Shown here: positions 18,771 to 28,324 of the stretch, piece after piece
Layout: every line of letters begins with the position of its first letter
Position numbering within the stretch: the first letter of the stretch is position 1
DNA from: Paracoccaceae bacterium
GTDB taxonomy: Bacteria; Pseudomonadota; Alphaproteobacteria; Rhodobacterales; Rhodobacteraceae
Assembly: GCA_019911965.1 (NCBI GenBank)
Contig: JAIOJF010000034.1
Coordinates: 62,001 to 126,000, forward strand
DNA: 64,000 nt
Direction: 5' to 3'
Position numbers and translations under genes: made by a program
Notes under the pieces: model-generated
What the model was told of the DNA's origin: nothing
What the model saw: only the letters and a program-made list of their open reading frames with translations
The model's database searches: none

Positions 18771-19600
18771 ACGCTCCGACCACCAAGCAATTCAAGGATT
18801 CCGACTACAAATCCGATATCAACCCGGTCTGGTGTCCCGGCTGCGGCGACTTCCACGTCCTGATGTCGACCACCAAGGCGCTGTCCAGCCTCGGCGTGCC
18901 GCCGGAAAACGTGGCGGTGATCTCGGGCATCGGGTGCTCGTCGCGCATCCCGGCCTATACCAATTGCTACGGCTTCCACGGCGTTCACGGCCGCTCGCTG
19001 GCGCTGGCCGCCGGTCTGAAAGTGGCCCGCCCGGACCTGACCGTACTGGCCATGAGCGGCGATGGCGACGGGTTCTCCATCGGCGGCAACCATTTCCTGC
19101 ATGCCTGCCGGCGCAATATCGACATGACCTATGTGGTGATGGACAACAGGGTCTACGGCATGACCAAGGGCCAGCCCTCGCCCACCACCGAGCCGGACTG
19201 GGACAGCGCGCTGTCGCCGGGCGGCACCGGCCTCAGCCCGTTCCACCCGCTGGTGGTGGCGCTGGCTTCGGGTGCGAATTTCGTGGCACGCGAGTTTTCC
19301 GGCGACATCAAGGGCACCGCGAAAACCCTGGTCGAGGCGATCAACCATCCCGGTTTCTCGTTCGTGGAAATCCTCAGCCCCTGCGTCACCTTCCGCCCCG
19401 ATGAAAAGGAGTGGAAGAACACGGTGCACAAGGCGGTGGTCGAGCCAACCGACGATCCGGCCCGCGCAGCACGCCGCATCATGACCGATGACGGCATGAA
19501 TACCGGCATCCTGTATCGCGGCAACCGCGCACCCTACCGCAACAAGGTAACAGGCAAGGGCAGCGATCCGAGCGTTCTGGAAGCGATGTTCGAGGTTTGA
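18767..19600 (+). CDS. korB: 2-oxoacid:ferredoxin oxidoreductase, beta subunit
   Basis: 277 aa TPP-binding beta subunit. TPP/Mg motif GDGDGFSIGGNHFLHA...MDNRVYGMTKGQ (about 103-148). The proximal [4Fe-4S] cysteines are visible as WCPGCGDFH, GIGCSSR and SPCVTF. With KorA it decarboxylates a 2-oxoacid, forms the acyl-CoA and reduces ferredoxin. ATG 18767 overlaps the korA stop (ATGA). No separate delta-ferredoxin subunit is encoded; the acceptor is presumably the ferredoxin at 9015-9257. The gene ends 34 bp from the convergent uvrD stop. Confidence 0.9.
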   Translation: MNAPTTKQFKDSDYKSDINPVWCPGCGDFHVLMSTTKALSSLGVPPENVAVISGIGCSSRIPAYTNCYGFHGVHGRSLALAAGLKVARPDLTVLAMSGDGDGFSIGGNHFLHACRRNIDMTYVVMDNRVYGMTKGQPSPTTEPDWDSALSPGGTGLSPFHPLVVALASGANFVAREFSGDIKGTAKTLVEAINHPGFSFVEILSPCVTFRPDEKEWKNTVHKAVVEPTDDPARAARRIMTDDGMNTGILYRGNRAPYRNKVTGKGSDPSVLEAMFEV

Positions 19601-19634
19601 TCGCGGGGCCCTGCGGCCCGTCAAAATGGCCCGG

Positions 19635-22001
19635 TTAAAATGGAATATCGTCGGCGCCTGTGACATAGGCGGCGACGACCTTCTTTTCGCCGGCCTTGTC
19701 AAAGCGGATCGTCAGCTTGTCGCCTTCGATATCTATGATCGCGCCATAGCCGAATTTCTGGTGAAACACCCGATCACCCAGGCCATAGGCCGACACCGCC
19801 TCAAGGTCGATCACCATCGCGGACGCCTCGCGCGGCTGGCCCAGCCCACGGGTCTGGCTGCGCGACTGCATCCGCTTCCAGCCCGGCGAATTGTAGACAT
19901 CCGCCTTGGCCACCCGTTCCTCCAGGTCCGAGCCGCGCATCACCCCCGCCATATTGCCCGAAGCGGCCCCGTAGCCGCCACCATAAAGGCCCGGCGGCGT
20001 CAGCACCTCGACATGGTCCTGCGGCAATTCATCAATGAACCGCGACGGCAGCGCCGATTGCCACTGGCCATAGACCCGGCGATTGGAGGCAAATGAAATG
20101 GTGCAATATTCCTCGGCCCGCGTGATGCCGACATAGGCAAGGCGGCGCTCCTCCTCCAGCCCTTTCAACCCGCTTTCATCCATCGAGCGTTGCGAGGGGA
20201 ACAGGCCGTCCTCCCAGCCCGGCAGGAACACGGCGGGAAATTCCAGCCCCTTGGCGGCGTGCAGCGTCATGATCGACACTTTCGCGCCCGCGTCTTCCTG
20301 TTCGTTCTCCATGATCAGGCTGACATGCTCCAGAAACCCCTGCAGGTTCTCGAAGGCTTCCAGCGCTTTCACCAGTTCCTTCAGGTTTTCCAGCCGCCCC
20401 GGCGCTTCCGGCGTCTTGTCGTTCTTCCAGTGATCGGTATAGCCGCTTTCGTCCAGGATGATCTCGGCCAGTTCGATATGGTTGCGGCCCTGCCGCACGT
20501 CATGCGCCCAGCGGTCAATACCATCCAGAAAGACCCCAGCGGATTTGCGGTATCGAGCACCCAGAACCCCGTCGGCCAGTGCGATTCGCAGACCTTCCAG
20601 CATGGACACGCCATGCGCCCGCGCCGATTTCCGGATATCCTGCATCGCCTTGTCGCCAAGGCCGCGTTTCGGCGTGTTCAGCACCCTCTCGAAGGCCAGA
20701 TCGTCATCGCCCGATACTGCCAGCCGGAAATACGCCATCGCATCGCGGATTTCCAAACGTTCGTAAAAGCGCGGCCCGCCGATCACCCGGTAAGGCAAAC
20801 CGATGGTCAGGAAGCGATCCTCGAAGGCCCGCATCTGGTGGCTGGCACGCACCAGAATGGCCATGCTGTCGAGGCTGACCGGGGCTTGGCCACGCGCACC
20901 CCGGCTCATCGCCTCGACCTCGTCGCCGATCCAGCGCGCCTCTTCCTCGCCGTCCCAATGGCCGATCAGGCGCACCTTCTCGCCCTCGTCGCGGGCGGTC
21001 CACAATTCCTTTCCCAGGCGGTTTTCATTGGCCCGGATCACACCCGAAGCCGCCGCCAGGATATGCGGGGTGGAGCGGTAATTCTGCTCCAGCCGGACCA
21101 CCACCGCGCCGGGGAAATCCTTCTCGAACCGCAGGATATTGCCCACCTCGGCACCGCGCCAGCCATAGATCGACTGATCGTCATCGCCGACACAGCAGAT
21201 ATTGCGATGCTCCGCCGCCAGCAGCCGCAGCCACAGATATTGCGCGACATTGGTGTCCTGATACTCGTCCACCAGGATATAGCGGAACCAGCGCTGATAT
21301 TGCACCAACACGTCCGGGTGGGCCTGAAAGATCGTCACCATGTGCAGCAGCAGATCGCCGAAATCCACCGCGTTCAGTGTCTTCAGCCGCGCCTGATAAG
21401 CCTCGTACAATTCCGTGCCGCGATTGTTGAAGGCCGAGGCCTCCGCCGCCGGCACCTTGTCCGGCGTCCAGGCGCGGTTCTTCCAGTTGTCGATCAGCCC
21501 GCCCAGCATCCGCGCCGGCCAGCGCTTTTCATCGATGTTTTCCGCCACAATCAACTGCTTCATCAGCCGCACCTGATCGTCGGTATCCAGTATGGTGAAA
21601 TTCGATTTCAGCCCGACCAGTTCGGCATGCCGGCGCAGCAGCTTGACGCAGAGCGCGTGAAACGTGCCGAGCCACGGCATCCCCTCTACCGTCTCGCCCA
21701 GCAGCCGGCCCACCCGGCTCTTCATCTCGCGCGCCGCCTTGTTGGTGAAGGTCACGGCCAGAATCTCGTTCGGGCGCGCCCGGCCGGAATAGAGCAGATG
21801 CGCGATCCGCGTTGTCAACGCCTTGGTCTTGCCGGTGCCGGCCCCGGCCAGCATCAGGACAGGACCGTCCAGCGCCTCGACCGCCGCGCGCTGCGCGGGG
21901 TTCAGTTCGTCAAGATAAGGCGTGGCCCGCGCCGCCATCGCCCGCGCCGCAAGGCCTTGCGCTGCACCCTCGAAGGCGTCGTTTTCGTCAAAACTGCTCA
22001 T
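19635..22001 (-). CDS. uvrD: UvrD/PcrA-type SF1 DNA helicase
   Basis: 788 aa 3'-5' helicase for nucleotide-excision and mismatch repair. Motifs in order: Q motif LNPAQRAAVEA, Walker A LAGAGTGKT (about 52-60), Ia TFTNKAAREM, II LVDEYQDTN, III GDDDQSIYGWRGA, IV QNYRSTPHI, V TLHAAKGLEFP, VI LAYVGITRA. The C-terminal end FHQKFGYGAIIDIEGDKLTIRFDKAGEKKV is the PcrA/UvrD C-terminal Tudor-like domain that contacts RNA polymerase. The ATG at 22001 gives a family-typical start; the frame opening further upstream enters the non-coding gap. Housekeeping, not part of the aromatic cluster. Confidence 0.95.
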   Translation of the reverse strand: MSSFDENDAFEGAAQGLAARAMAARATPYLDELNPAQRAAVEALDGPVLMLAGAGTGKTKALTTRIAHLLYSGRARPNEILAVTFTNKAAREMKSRVGRLLGETVEGMPWLGTFHALCVKLLRRHAELVGLKSNFTILDTDDQVRLMKQLIVAENIDEKRWPARMLGGLIDNWKNRAWTPDKVPAAEASAFNNRGTELYEAYQARLKTLNAVDFGDLLLHMVTIFQAHPDVLVQYQRWFRYILVDEYQDTNVAQYLWLRLLAAEHRNICCVGDDDQSIYGWRGAEVGNILRFEKDFPGAVVVRLEQNYRSTPHILAAASGVIRANENRLGKELWTARDEGEKVRLIGHWDGEEEARWIGDEVEAMSRGARGQAPVSLDSMAILVRASHQMRAFEDRFLTIGLPYRVIGGPRFYERLEIRDAMAYFRLAVSGDDDLAFERVLNTPKRGLGDKAMQDIRKSARAHGVSMLEGLRIALADGVLGARYRKSAGVFLDGIDRWAHDVRQGRNHIELAEIILDESGYTDHWKNDKTPEAPGRLENLKELVKALEAFENLQGFLEHVSLIMENEQEDAGAKVSIMTLHAAKGLEFPAVFLPGWEDGLFPSQRSMDESGLKGLEEERRLAYVGITRAEEYCTISFASNRRVYGQWQSALPSRFIDELPQDHVEVLTPPGLYGGGYGAASGNMAGVMRGSDLEERVAKADVYNSPGWKRMQSRSQTRGLGQPREASAMVIDLEAVSAYGLGDRVFHQKFGYGAIIDIEGDKLTIRFDKAGEKKVVAAYVTGADDIPF

Positions 22002-22061
22002 GGCCCGGCAATCTAGCGGCGAAGACCGTCGAAAGAAAGCCGTGTTCGCAAATTGTTCTGC

Positions 22062-22083
22062 CTTCTTTTTGGTAAAAATACTC
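22062..22083. repeat. Dispersed intergenic motif, TTTTTGG(C/T)A(A/G)AAATACTC type
   Basis: A 22-bp segment containing TTTTTGGTAAAAATACTC matches 20 of 22 positions of 44163-44184 beyond cobS. It lies in the 252-bp gap between uvrD and pyc, which otherwise holds only their divergent start regions. I recognise this motif as frequent between genes in Rhodobacterales; its function is unknown. Confidence 0.5.
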
Positions 22084-22253
22084 AATGCCGGGGCCTGCCA
22101 CCGGGCACCGCTTTTCGCTTCAAGCCCCGCCTCCTGCACCCTCGCAAGCCAGCATTGGTTACAATTCGTTACATTTACCCCATCCCGCCTTGCTTGCCGC
22201 AACGCAGCATCCTAGAACCGCATTACCGCAGCCATTGCCGGAAGGGCCGCCCG

Positions 22254-25200
22254 ATGCCGCATTTCAAGAAAATCCTGATCGCCAACCGGGGCGAGATCGC
22301 CATCCGCGTCATGCGCGCCGCCAATGAACTGGGCAAGAAGACGGTGGCGATCTATGCCGAGGAAGACAAGCTCAGCCTGCATCGCTTCAAGGCGGATGAG
22401 GCCTACAAGATCGGCAAGGGCATGGGACCGGTCGCGGCCTATCTGTCGATCTCCGAAATCATCCGCGTGGCCAGGATGTGCGGGGCCGACGCGATCCATC
22501 CCGGCTATGGCCTGTTAAGCGAGAATCCCGATTTCGTGGATGCCTGCACCGATGCCGGCATCACCTTCATCGGCCCGAAAGCCGCCACCATGCGTGCGCT
22601 TGGCGATAAGGCCAGCGCCCGGCAGGTTGCCATCGCTGCCGGCGTGCCGGTGATTCCGGCCACGGATGTGCTTGGCGATGACATGGACATCATCCGCACC
22701 GAGGCCGCCCGGATCGGCTATCCCCTGATGCTGAAAGCCTCCTGGGGCGGTGGCGGGCGCGGCATGCGGCCGATCCATGCCGCGGCCGAACTGCCGGAAA
22801 AGGTGATGGAGGGACGGCGCGAGGCCGAAGCCGCCTTCGGCAATGGCGAGGGCTATCTGGAAAAGATGATCCAGCGCGCGCGCCATGTCGAGGTGCAGAT
22901 CCTCGGCGACAGCCACGGCAACCTTTACCACCTGTGGGAGCGCGACTGTTCGGTGCAAAGGCGCAACCAGAAGGTCGTCGAGCGTGCGCCTGCGCCTTAC
23001 CTCACCCAAGCCCAGCGCGAGGAGATCTGCGAGTTAGGCCGGCGCATCTGTGCGCATGTGAATTACGAATGTGCCGGCACCGTCGAATTCCTGATGGATA
23101 TGGAAACCGGCAATTTCTACTTCATCGAGGTCAATCCCCGCGTCCAGGTCGAACATACCGTCACCGAGGAGGTGACCGGCATCGACATCGTGCAGGCCCA
23201 GATCAGGATCGCCGAGGGCAAGACTTTGGTTGAGGCCACCGGCAAGGCCTCGCAATCCGAAATCACCCTGCACGGCCACGCCCTGCAATGCCGCGTCACC
23301 ACCGAAGACCCGCAGAACAATTTCATTCCCGATTACGGCCGCATCACCGCTTACCGGTCGGCCACCGGCATGGGCATCCGGCTGGATGGCGGCACCGCCT
23401 ATTCCGGCGGCGTCATCACGCGCTATTATGACAGCCTGCTGACCAAGGTCACCGCCTGGGCCCCGACCCCGGAACAGGCGATTGCCCGGATGGACCGCGC
23501 CTTGCGCGAGTTCCGCATTCGCGGCGTTTCAACCAATATCGCCTTTGTCGAGAACCTGCTGAAGCATCCGACCTTCCTCAACAACGAATACACCACAAGG
23601 TTCATCGACGAGACGCCGGAATTGTTCAGCTTCCGCAAGAGGCGCGACCGGGCGACCAAGATCCTGACCTATATCGCCGACATCACTGTCAACGGCCATC
23701 CCGAGACCGAGGGCCGCCCGAAACCGCCCGCCACCGCGCGCGCGCCGAAAGCCCCGCCCAATTGCTGTGACGCGGCACCTTACGGCACGCGCAATCTGCT
23801 GGAGGAAAAAGGTGCCAAAGGCGTGGCCGACTGGCTGGCGGCGCAAAAGCAGGTGCTGATCACCGACACCTCGATGCGCGATGGCCACCAGTCGCTGCTG
23901 GCAACCCGGATGCGCTCGTTCGACATGGTCAACGTCGCCGAGGCCTATGCCCACAACCTGCCGCAATTGTTCAGCGTCGAATGCTGGGGCGGGGCGACCT
24001 TCGATGTCGCCTACCGGTTCCTTCAGGAATGCCCCTGGCAGCGCCTGCGCGATCTGCGCCGCGCCATGCCGAACCTGATGACGCAGATGCTGCTGCGGGC
24101 CTCCAACGGCGTCGGCTATACCAATTATCCCGACAACGTGGTGCGCTTTTTCGTCCAGCAGGCCGCCACCACCGGGATTGACGTGTTCCGCGTGTTCGAC
24201 AGCCTGAACTGGGTGGAAAACATGCGCGTGGCGATGGATGCAGTAGTGGAATCCGGCAAGGTCTGCGAAGGGGCGATCTGCTATACCGGCGATATCCTCG
24301 ATCCCGACCGGGCGAAATACGACCTGAAATACTACGTTTCGATGGGCAAGGACCTTCGCGATGCGGGTGCACATATTCTTGGCCTGAAGGACATGGCGGG
24401 CCTGTTGAAACCCGCTTCTGCAAAGGTGCTGTTCAAGGCGCTGAAAGACGAGGTCGGCCTGCCGATCCATTTTCACACCCATGACACATCCGGCCTGTCG
24501 GCGGCCACGGTATTGGCGGCGGTCGATACCGGGGTCGATGCGGTTGATGCGGCGATGGATTCGATGTCCGGCGGCACCTCGCAGCCCTGTCTCGGCTCGA
24601 TCGTCGAGGCTTTGCGCCATACCGACCGCGATACCGGCATCGACACGGGCGCGGTGCGCGGTATTTCGGAATATTGGGAAAGCGTACGCCAGCACTACGC
24701 CGCCTTTGAAAGCGGCCTGATGGCCCCGGCCTCCGAGGTTTACCTGCACGAAATGCCGGGAGGCCAGTTCACCAACCTGAAGGCGCAGGCGCGCAGCCTC
24801 GGGCTGGAGGATCGCTGGCACGAAGTTGCCGAGACCTATGCCGATGTGAACCGGATGTTCGGCGATATTGTCAAGGTGACGCCGTCCTCCAAGGTGGTTG
24901 GCGACATGGCGCTGATGATGGTCAGCCAGGGCCTGAGCCGCGCCGAGGTCGAGGACCCGGGCCACGAGGTCGCCTTTCCCGATTCGGTGATCGACATGCT
25001 GCGCGGCAATCTCGGCCAGCCTCCGGGTGGTTTTCCCGAAGGCATCGTGGCCAAGGTGCTGAAGGGCGAGAAACCGGCCACATCCCGCCCCGGCCAGAAC
25101 CTTGCGCCGGTCGATCTGGAGGCGACGCGGGCGCAGGTATCCAAAGACCTGGAAGGCTTCAGGGTGGATGACGAGGACCTGAACGGCTACCTGATGTATC

Positions 25201-25697
25201 CCAAGGTCTTCATGGATTACATGGGCCGCCACCGGCTCTATGGCCCGGTCCGCACCCTGCCGACGCGCACGTTCTTTTACGGCATGGAACCGGGCGAGGA
25301 AATCTCGGCCGAGATCGACCCCGGCAAGACCCTTGAAATCCGCCTGCAGGCGGTTGGCGAGACCAATGACGATGGCGAAGTGAAGGTGTTCTTCGAGCTG
25401 AACGGCCAACCGCGCGTGATCCGTGTGCCGAACCGCAAGGTGAAGGCGACCACCGCCAGGCGCCCCAAGGCCGAAGCCGGCAATGCCAACCATATCGGCG
25501 CGCCAATGCCGGGATCGGTGGCCAGCGTGACGGTGAAAGCCGGGCAGAAAGTGGCGGCGGGCGACATGCTGCTGACCATCGAGGCGATGAAGATGGAAAC
25601 CGGCATCCACGTGGATCGCGACGCGGTGGTGGTGGCGGTGCTGGTACGCCCCGGCGACCAGATCGACGCCAAGGATTTGCTGGTGGAACTGGAATAA
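22254..25697 (+). CDS. pyc: Pyruvate carboxylase
   Basis: 1147 aa, the normal length of the single-chain enzyme that makes oxaloacetate from pyruvate and bicarbonate. Biotin carboxylase domain at about 1-450 (KILIANRGEIAIRVMRA, ATP-grasp GGGGRGMR, RDCSVQRRNQKVVE). Carboxyltransferase domain at about 540-820 (TDTSMRDGHQSLLATRMRS, GLKDMAG, HFHTHDTSG). Allosteric linker, then a biotinyl domain with the lysine in EAMKME about 35 residues from the end. ATG 22254 has GGAAGGG upstream; the frame is open 67 codons earlier but without family support. Anaplerotic role. Confidence 0.97.
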   Translation: MPHFKKILIANRGEIAIRVMRAANELGKKTVAIYAEEDKLSLHRFKADEAYKIGKGMGPVAAYLSISEIIRVARMCGADAIHPGYGLLSENPDFVDACTDAGITFIGPKAATMRALGDKASARQVAIAAGVPVIPATDVLGDDMDIIRTEAARIGYPLMLKASWGGGGRGMRPIHAAAELPEKVMEGRREAEAAFGNGEGYLEKMIQRARHVEVQILGDSHGNLYHLWERDCSVQRRNQKVVERAPAPYLTQAQREEICELGRRICAHVNYECAGTVEFLMDMETGNFYFIEVNPRVQVEHTVTEEVTGIDIVQAQIRIAEGKTLVEATGKASQSEITLHGHALQCRVTTEDPQNNFIPDYGRITAYRSATGMGIRLDGGTAYSGGVITRYYDSLLTKVTAWAPTPEQAIARMDRALREFRIRGVSTNIAFVENLLKHPTFLNNEYTTRFIDETPELFSFRKRRDRATKILTYIADITVNGHPETEGRPKPPATARAPKAPPNCCDAAPYGTRNLLEEKGAKGVADWLAAQKQVLITDTSMRDGHQSLLATRMRSFDMVNVAEAYAHNLPQLFSVECWGGATFDVAYRFLQECPWQRLRDLRRAMPNLMTQMLLRASNGVGYTNYPDNVVRFFVQQAATTGIDVFRVFDSLNWVENMRVAMDAVVESGKVCEGAICYTGDILDPDRAKYDLKYYVSMGKDLRDAGAHILGLKDMAGLLKPASAKVLFKALKDEVGLPIHFHTHDTSGLSAATVLAAVDTGVDAVDAAMDSMSGGTSQPCLGSIVEALRHTDRDTGIDTGAVRGISEYWESVRQHYAAFESGLMAPASEVYLHEMPGGQFTNLKAQARSLGLEDRWHEVAETYADVNRMFGDIVKVTPSSKVVGDMALMMVSQGLSRAEVEDPGHEVAFPDSVIDMLRGNLGQPPGGFPEGIVAKVLKGEKPATSRPGQNLAPVDLEATRAQVSKDLEGFRVDDEDLNGYLMYPKVFMDYMGRHRLYGPVRTLPTRTFFYGMEPGEEISAEIDPGKTLEIRLQAVGETNDDGEVKVFFELNGQPRVIRVPNRKVKATTARRPKAEAGNANHIGAPMPGSVASVTVKAGQKVAAGDMLLTIEAMKMETGIHVDRDAVVVAVLVRPGDQIDAKDLLVELE

Positions 25698-25837
25698 CCC
25701 GAACCGCAAGGTGATGCGGAAGGGCAACCGCGCGCCGACCCCTGCGAGGCGGCAAAGCCTTTTTGCCTGTGCATCTTGAAACAGGGCCTGCGCCACGCCA
25801 TCCTGAGGCGAAACCACCGGCACGGGGAACCCTTGCG

Positions 25838-26554
25838 ATGATCGAACTGCTTTATGACCCGGCTGTCTGGGCCTCGTTCCTGACGCTTACGGTGCTGGAA
25901 ATCGTGCTTGGGGTGGATAACGTCATCTTCATCTCGATCACCGCCTCGCGCCTGCCCGAGGCGCAGCGCCGCCCCGCCCGGCTGATCGGGCTGAGCGGTG
26001 CGCTGGTGATGCGGGTCGGGCTGTTGTTCTCGATCGCCTGGATCGTCAGCCTGACCGAGCCTCTGGCCACGATCCGGGGCTACACCTTTTCCTGGCGCGA
26101 CCTGATCCTGCTGGCAGGGGGATTTTTCCTGCTTTACAAGGCCAGTGCCGAGATTTTCGCCGAGATGGAGGCGGTCGAGACAAGCCATTCCAGCGCCGCC
26201 GCCTCGTTTTTTCAGATCGTGGTACAGATCATCGTGCTGGATCTTGTGTTCTCGATCGATTCGGTCATCACCGCCGTTGGCATCGCCAATCATCTGGAGG
26301 TGATGATCGCCGCCGTGGTGGTGGCGATCCTGGTGATGATGATCGCCGCCGAGCCGATTGCCGGGTTCGTCGAACGCCATCCATCGACCAAGATGCTGGC
26401 GCTGGCGTTCCTCGCGATGGTCGGCATGGCGCTGGTGGCGGACGGGATGCACCAGCATATCGAACGCGGCTTTATCTATGCCGCGATGCTGTTCGCTGGC
26501 GCGGTCGAGGCGTTGAACCTGATCCGCGCGAAACGGCGAAAGGCGCGGGCCTGA
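25838..26554 (+). CDS. TerC-family integral membrane protein
   Basis: 238 aa with 7 predicted membrane segments. It carries the two TerC/Alx signatures with acidic residues in the membrane: LEIVLGVDNVIFISI (about 19-33) and VLDLVFSIDSVITAVG (about 135-150). Members are implicated in metal (Mn2+) efflux or tellurite resistance; the substrate here is not determinable. ATG 25838 is preferred over an open upstream frame because the first helix starts directly after it. Monocistronic, followed by tRNA-Gly. Confidence 0.85.
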   Translation: MIELLYDPAVWASFLTLTVLEIVLGVDNVIFISITASRLPEAQRRPARLIGLSGALVMRVGLLFSIAWIVSLTEPLATIRGYTFSWRDLILLAGGFFLLYKASAEIFAEMEAVETSHSSAAASFFQIVVQIIVLDLVFSIDSVITAVGIANHLEVMIAAVVVAILVMMIAAEPIAGFVERHPSTKMLALAFLAMVGMALVADGMHQHIERGFIYAAMLFAGAVEALNLIRAKRRKARA

Positions 26555-26629
26555 AAATATGCCGCTAGGTCGGGTTTTTTCCCTTGCAGGCCCGGTCGTC
26601 TGCCGCTAAATCACGCCTCACCCAAGGAT

Positions 26630-26704
26630 GCGGGCGTAGCTCAGGGGTAGAGCATAACCTTGCCAAGGTTAGGGTCGGGCGTTCGAATCGCCTCGCCCGC
26701 TCCA
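26630..26704 (+). tRNA. tRNA-Gly (anticodon GCC)
   Basis: Acceptor stem GCGGGCG (26630-26636) pairs with CGCCCGC (26694-26700); discriminator T and an encoded CCA follow (26702-26704). Anticodon stem TAACC/GGTTA encloses the loop TTGCCAA, anticodon GCC at 26662-26664; the T arm has GTTCGAATC. All four arms are intact. Confidence 0.97.
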
Positions 26705-26734
26705 ACAAACCAATTCACCCGATTGGTTACGACA

Positions 26735-26758
26735 AGGCCGCCTCAGGGCGGCTTTTTC
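26735..26758 (+). terminator. Intrinsic terminator after tRNA-Gly
   Basis: GCCGCC (26737-26742), TCAG loop, GGCGGC (26747-26752), then TTTTT. Starts 30 bp after the tRNA. Confidence 0.9.
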
Positions 26759-26803
26759 GTTTCCGCCATTCGTAGCGATGTCGTGGTGCCGTTTCCGGTG
26801 GGC

Positions 26804-28315
26804 CTACCGCAATTTCAGCCGCACCACCGCGACCGCAACATAAGGCACGCCGCCCCGGTTCAGGATCACCGGCGGCAGGATTTCGGCGTTGGCATCGTAG
26901 GCTTGCGCCATTCCCAGCAGGCGGGCGGCGGTCTGGTCGGCAAGTTTCAGGCGCGAAGGCTCCAGCAGCAGCGCGGTGCCGGTTGCCGCTGCGCCCGCCA
27001 TGAAGACGAAATGATGCGCTGAACGCAGATCGGCGATGCGCATCGGCAGCACCGCCCCGGTGGCGGTATCGACCAGCCCGCCATTGACCCAGTCAGCAGC
27101 CATCAGCAGATCGGCCACCTGCCAGAGGCCACGCGCCTCCAGCCCCGGGCGCAGGCCGCCAAGGTTGAATACCTCCTCGGTCCGGTCCCAATCGGGGGCT
27201 TCATTGGTGAACGGGCGGGTCAGCAATCCGGTCTGGGCGTGGATCACAAGCAGCAACAGCGGCAGCCAGATGGCGATGGCAAAGCCCCCTGCCCAGTTGC
27301 GGAACCGACGCGCAGTCGCCTCGCCCAGCCCCGCCAGCCACATTCCCGCCAGCGGCAGCGCAAACTGCCAGCCCGGCATGGCCCAATGCGCGAAGGACCC
27401 CCGCGAGGTCAGATAGATCGCGTTGAAGATCAGCACCGGCCCCAGCGCGATGATGGCCAGCAACAGGACTTCCGGGCGGACGGGGCGGCGAAATGCCAGC
27501 CTGATCCCGGCCAGCGCCGCCAGCAGGCCGGTCGGCAACAAAAAGATCGCCTGAAAGACCAGCATCCGCAAGATATTGTCTGCCGACATACCCCCACCGG
27601 CGCGGCTGCCGTGGAAGGTAAACGATATCCAACCGTGCTGGAGGTTCCAAATCAGGACCGGCAACAGGCCCAGCAGCCCGACCAGCACCCCCAGCCACGG
27701 TGCGGCCTGGGCGAACCAGCGCCGCCCGCGCGGGTTGACCAGCATGAAGCCCAGCACCGCCACCGGAATCCACGCCGCCTGATATTTCGACATGAGCGCC
27801 AGCGCCAGCGTCAACCCGGCCAGCAGCCACCATGCCATCGGGGCGCGATCGCCATGCCCGGCAATCCGCACAAGGCTCAGGACCGTCAGCGCCGAAAACA
27901 GCGCCAGCGGGCCATCGGGCACGATCAGAACGCCGGTGGAAATCGCGAAGAACGGCGCGATGGCGTAAAGACATGCCGTCCACAGCCCCACCCGCGCGCC
28001 ACCCAGCCGCACACCGATGGCGTACATCGCCCAGGTGGTCGCCAGACCGGCAATCAGGAAGGGCGCGCGATAGACCAGCGGATGCTCGATCCCGGTCAGC
28101 CGCGCGGCAATCCCCGGTGCCCAGAAACTGAGCGGCGGATGATCGAAGAAACTGAGCGACAGGGACCGCCCCACGGCAATGCCGTAAGCCTCGTCAATGC
28201 CGATGGGGGTGATCGTGGCCAGCACAAGTTTCAACGCGAAAGACAGCGCCAGGATGATGAGCAGGCCGCGCCCTGCCGTCGCGCCGCCGGTTATCTGTGT
28301 GTCTGCCCCAGCCAT
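26804..28315 (-). CDS. Glycosyltransferase family 39-like membrane protein (ArnT/PMT type)
   Basis: 503 aa, multi-spanning protein with the GT-C family arrangement: an N-terminal helix followed by a periplasmic loop with acidic residues (TPIGIDEAYGIAVGRSL, about 36-52), a DHPPLSFW motif typical of bacterial PMT_2 proteins, many hydrophobic helices, and a soluble C-terminal domain. These enzymes move a sugar from a polyprenyl-phosphate donor onto lipid or protein. The ATG at 28315 is preferred over the TTG just before it. The upstream neighbour, a GT2-GtrA fusion that could make the lipid-linked donor, is co-directional with a 9-bp gap, so the pair likely works together. Confidence 0.82.
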   Translation of the reverse strand: MAGADTQITGGATAGRGLLIILALSFALKLVLATITPIGIDEAYGIAVGRSLSLSFFDHPPLSFWAPGIAARLTGIEHPLVYRAPFLIAGLATTWAMYAIGVRLGGARVGLWTACLYAIAPFFAISTGVLIVPDGPLALFSALTVLSLVRIAGHGDRAPMAWWLLAGLTLALALMSKYQAAWIPVAVLGFMLVNPRGRRWFAQAAPWLGVLVGLLGLLPVLIWNLQHGWISFTFHGSRAGGGMSADNILRMLVFQAIFLLPTGLLAALAGIRLAFRRPVRPEVLLLAIIALGPVLIFNAIYLTSRGSFAHWAMPGWQFALPLAGMWLAGLGEATARRFRNWAGGFAIAIWLPLLLLVIHAQTGLLTRPFTNEAPDWDRTEEVFNLGGLRPGLEARGLWQVADLLMAADWVNGGLVDTATGAVLPMRIADLRSAHHFVFMAGAAATGTALLLEPSRLKLADQTAARLLGMAQAYDANAEILPPVILNRGGVPYVAVAVVRLKLR

Positions 28316-28324
28316 CAACGCCGC

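Noticed and set aside
20190-22016. Long plus-strand frame opposite uvrD, and a similar minus-strand frame at 23529-25823 opposite pyc
   Set aside because: Both are antisense mirrors of well-conserved housekeeping genes, with low-complexity translations.
26630-26704. tRNA-Gly as an integration site
   Set aside because: No integrase, no repeated tRNA 3' end and no foreign genes adjoin it.
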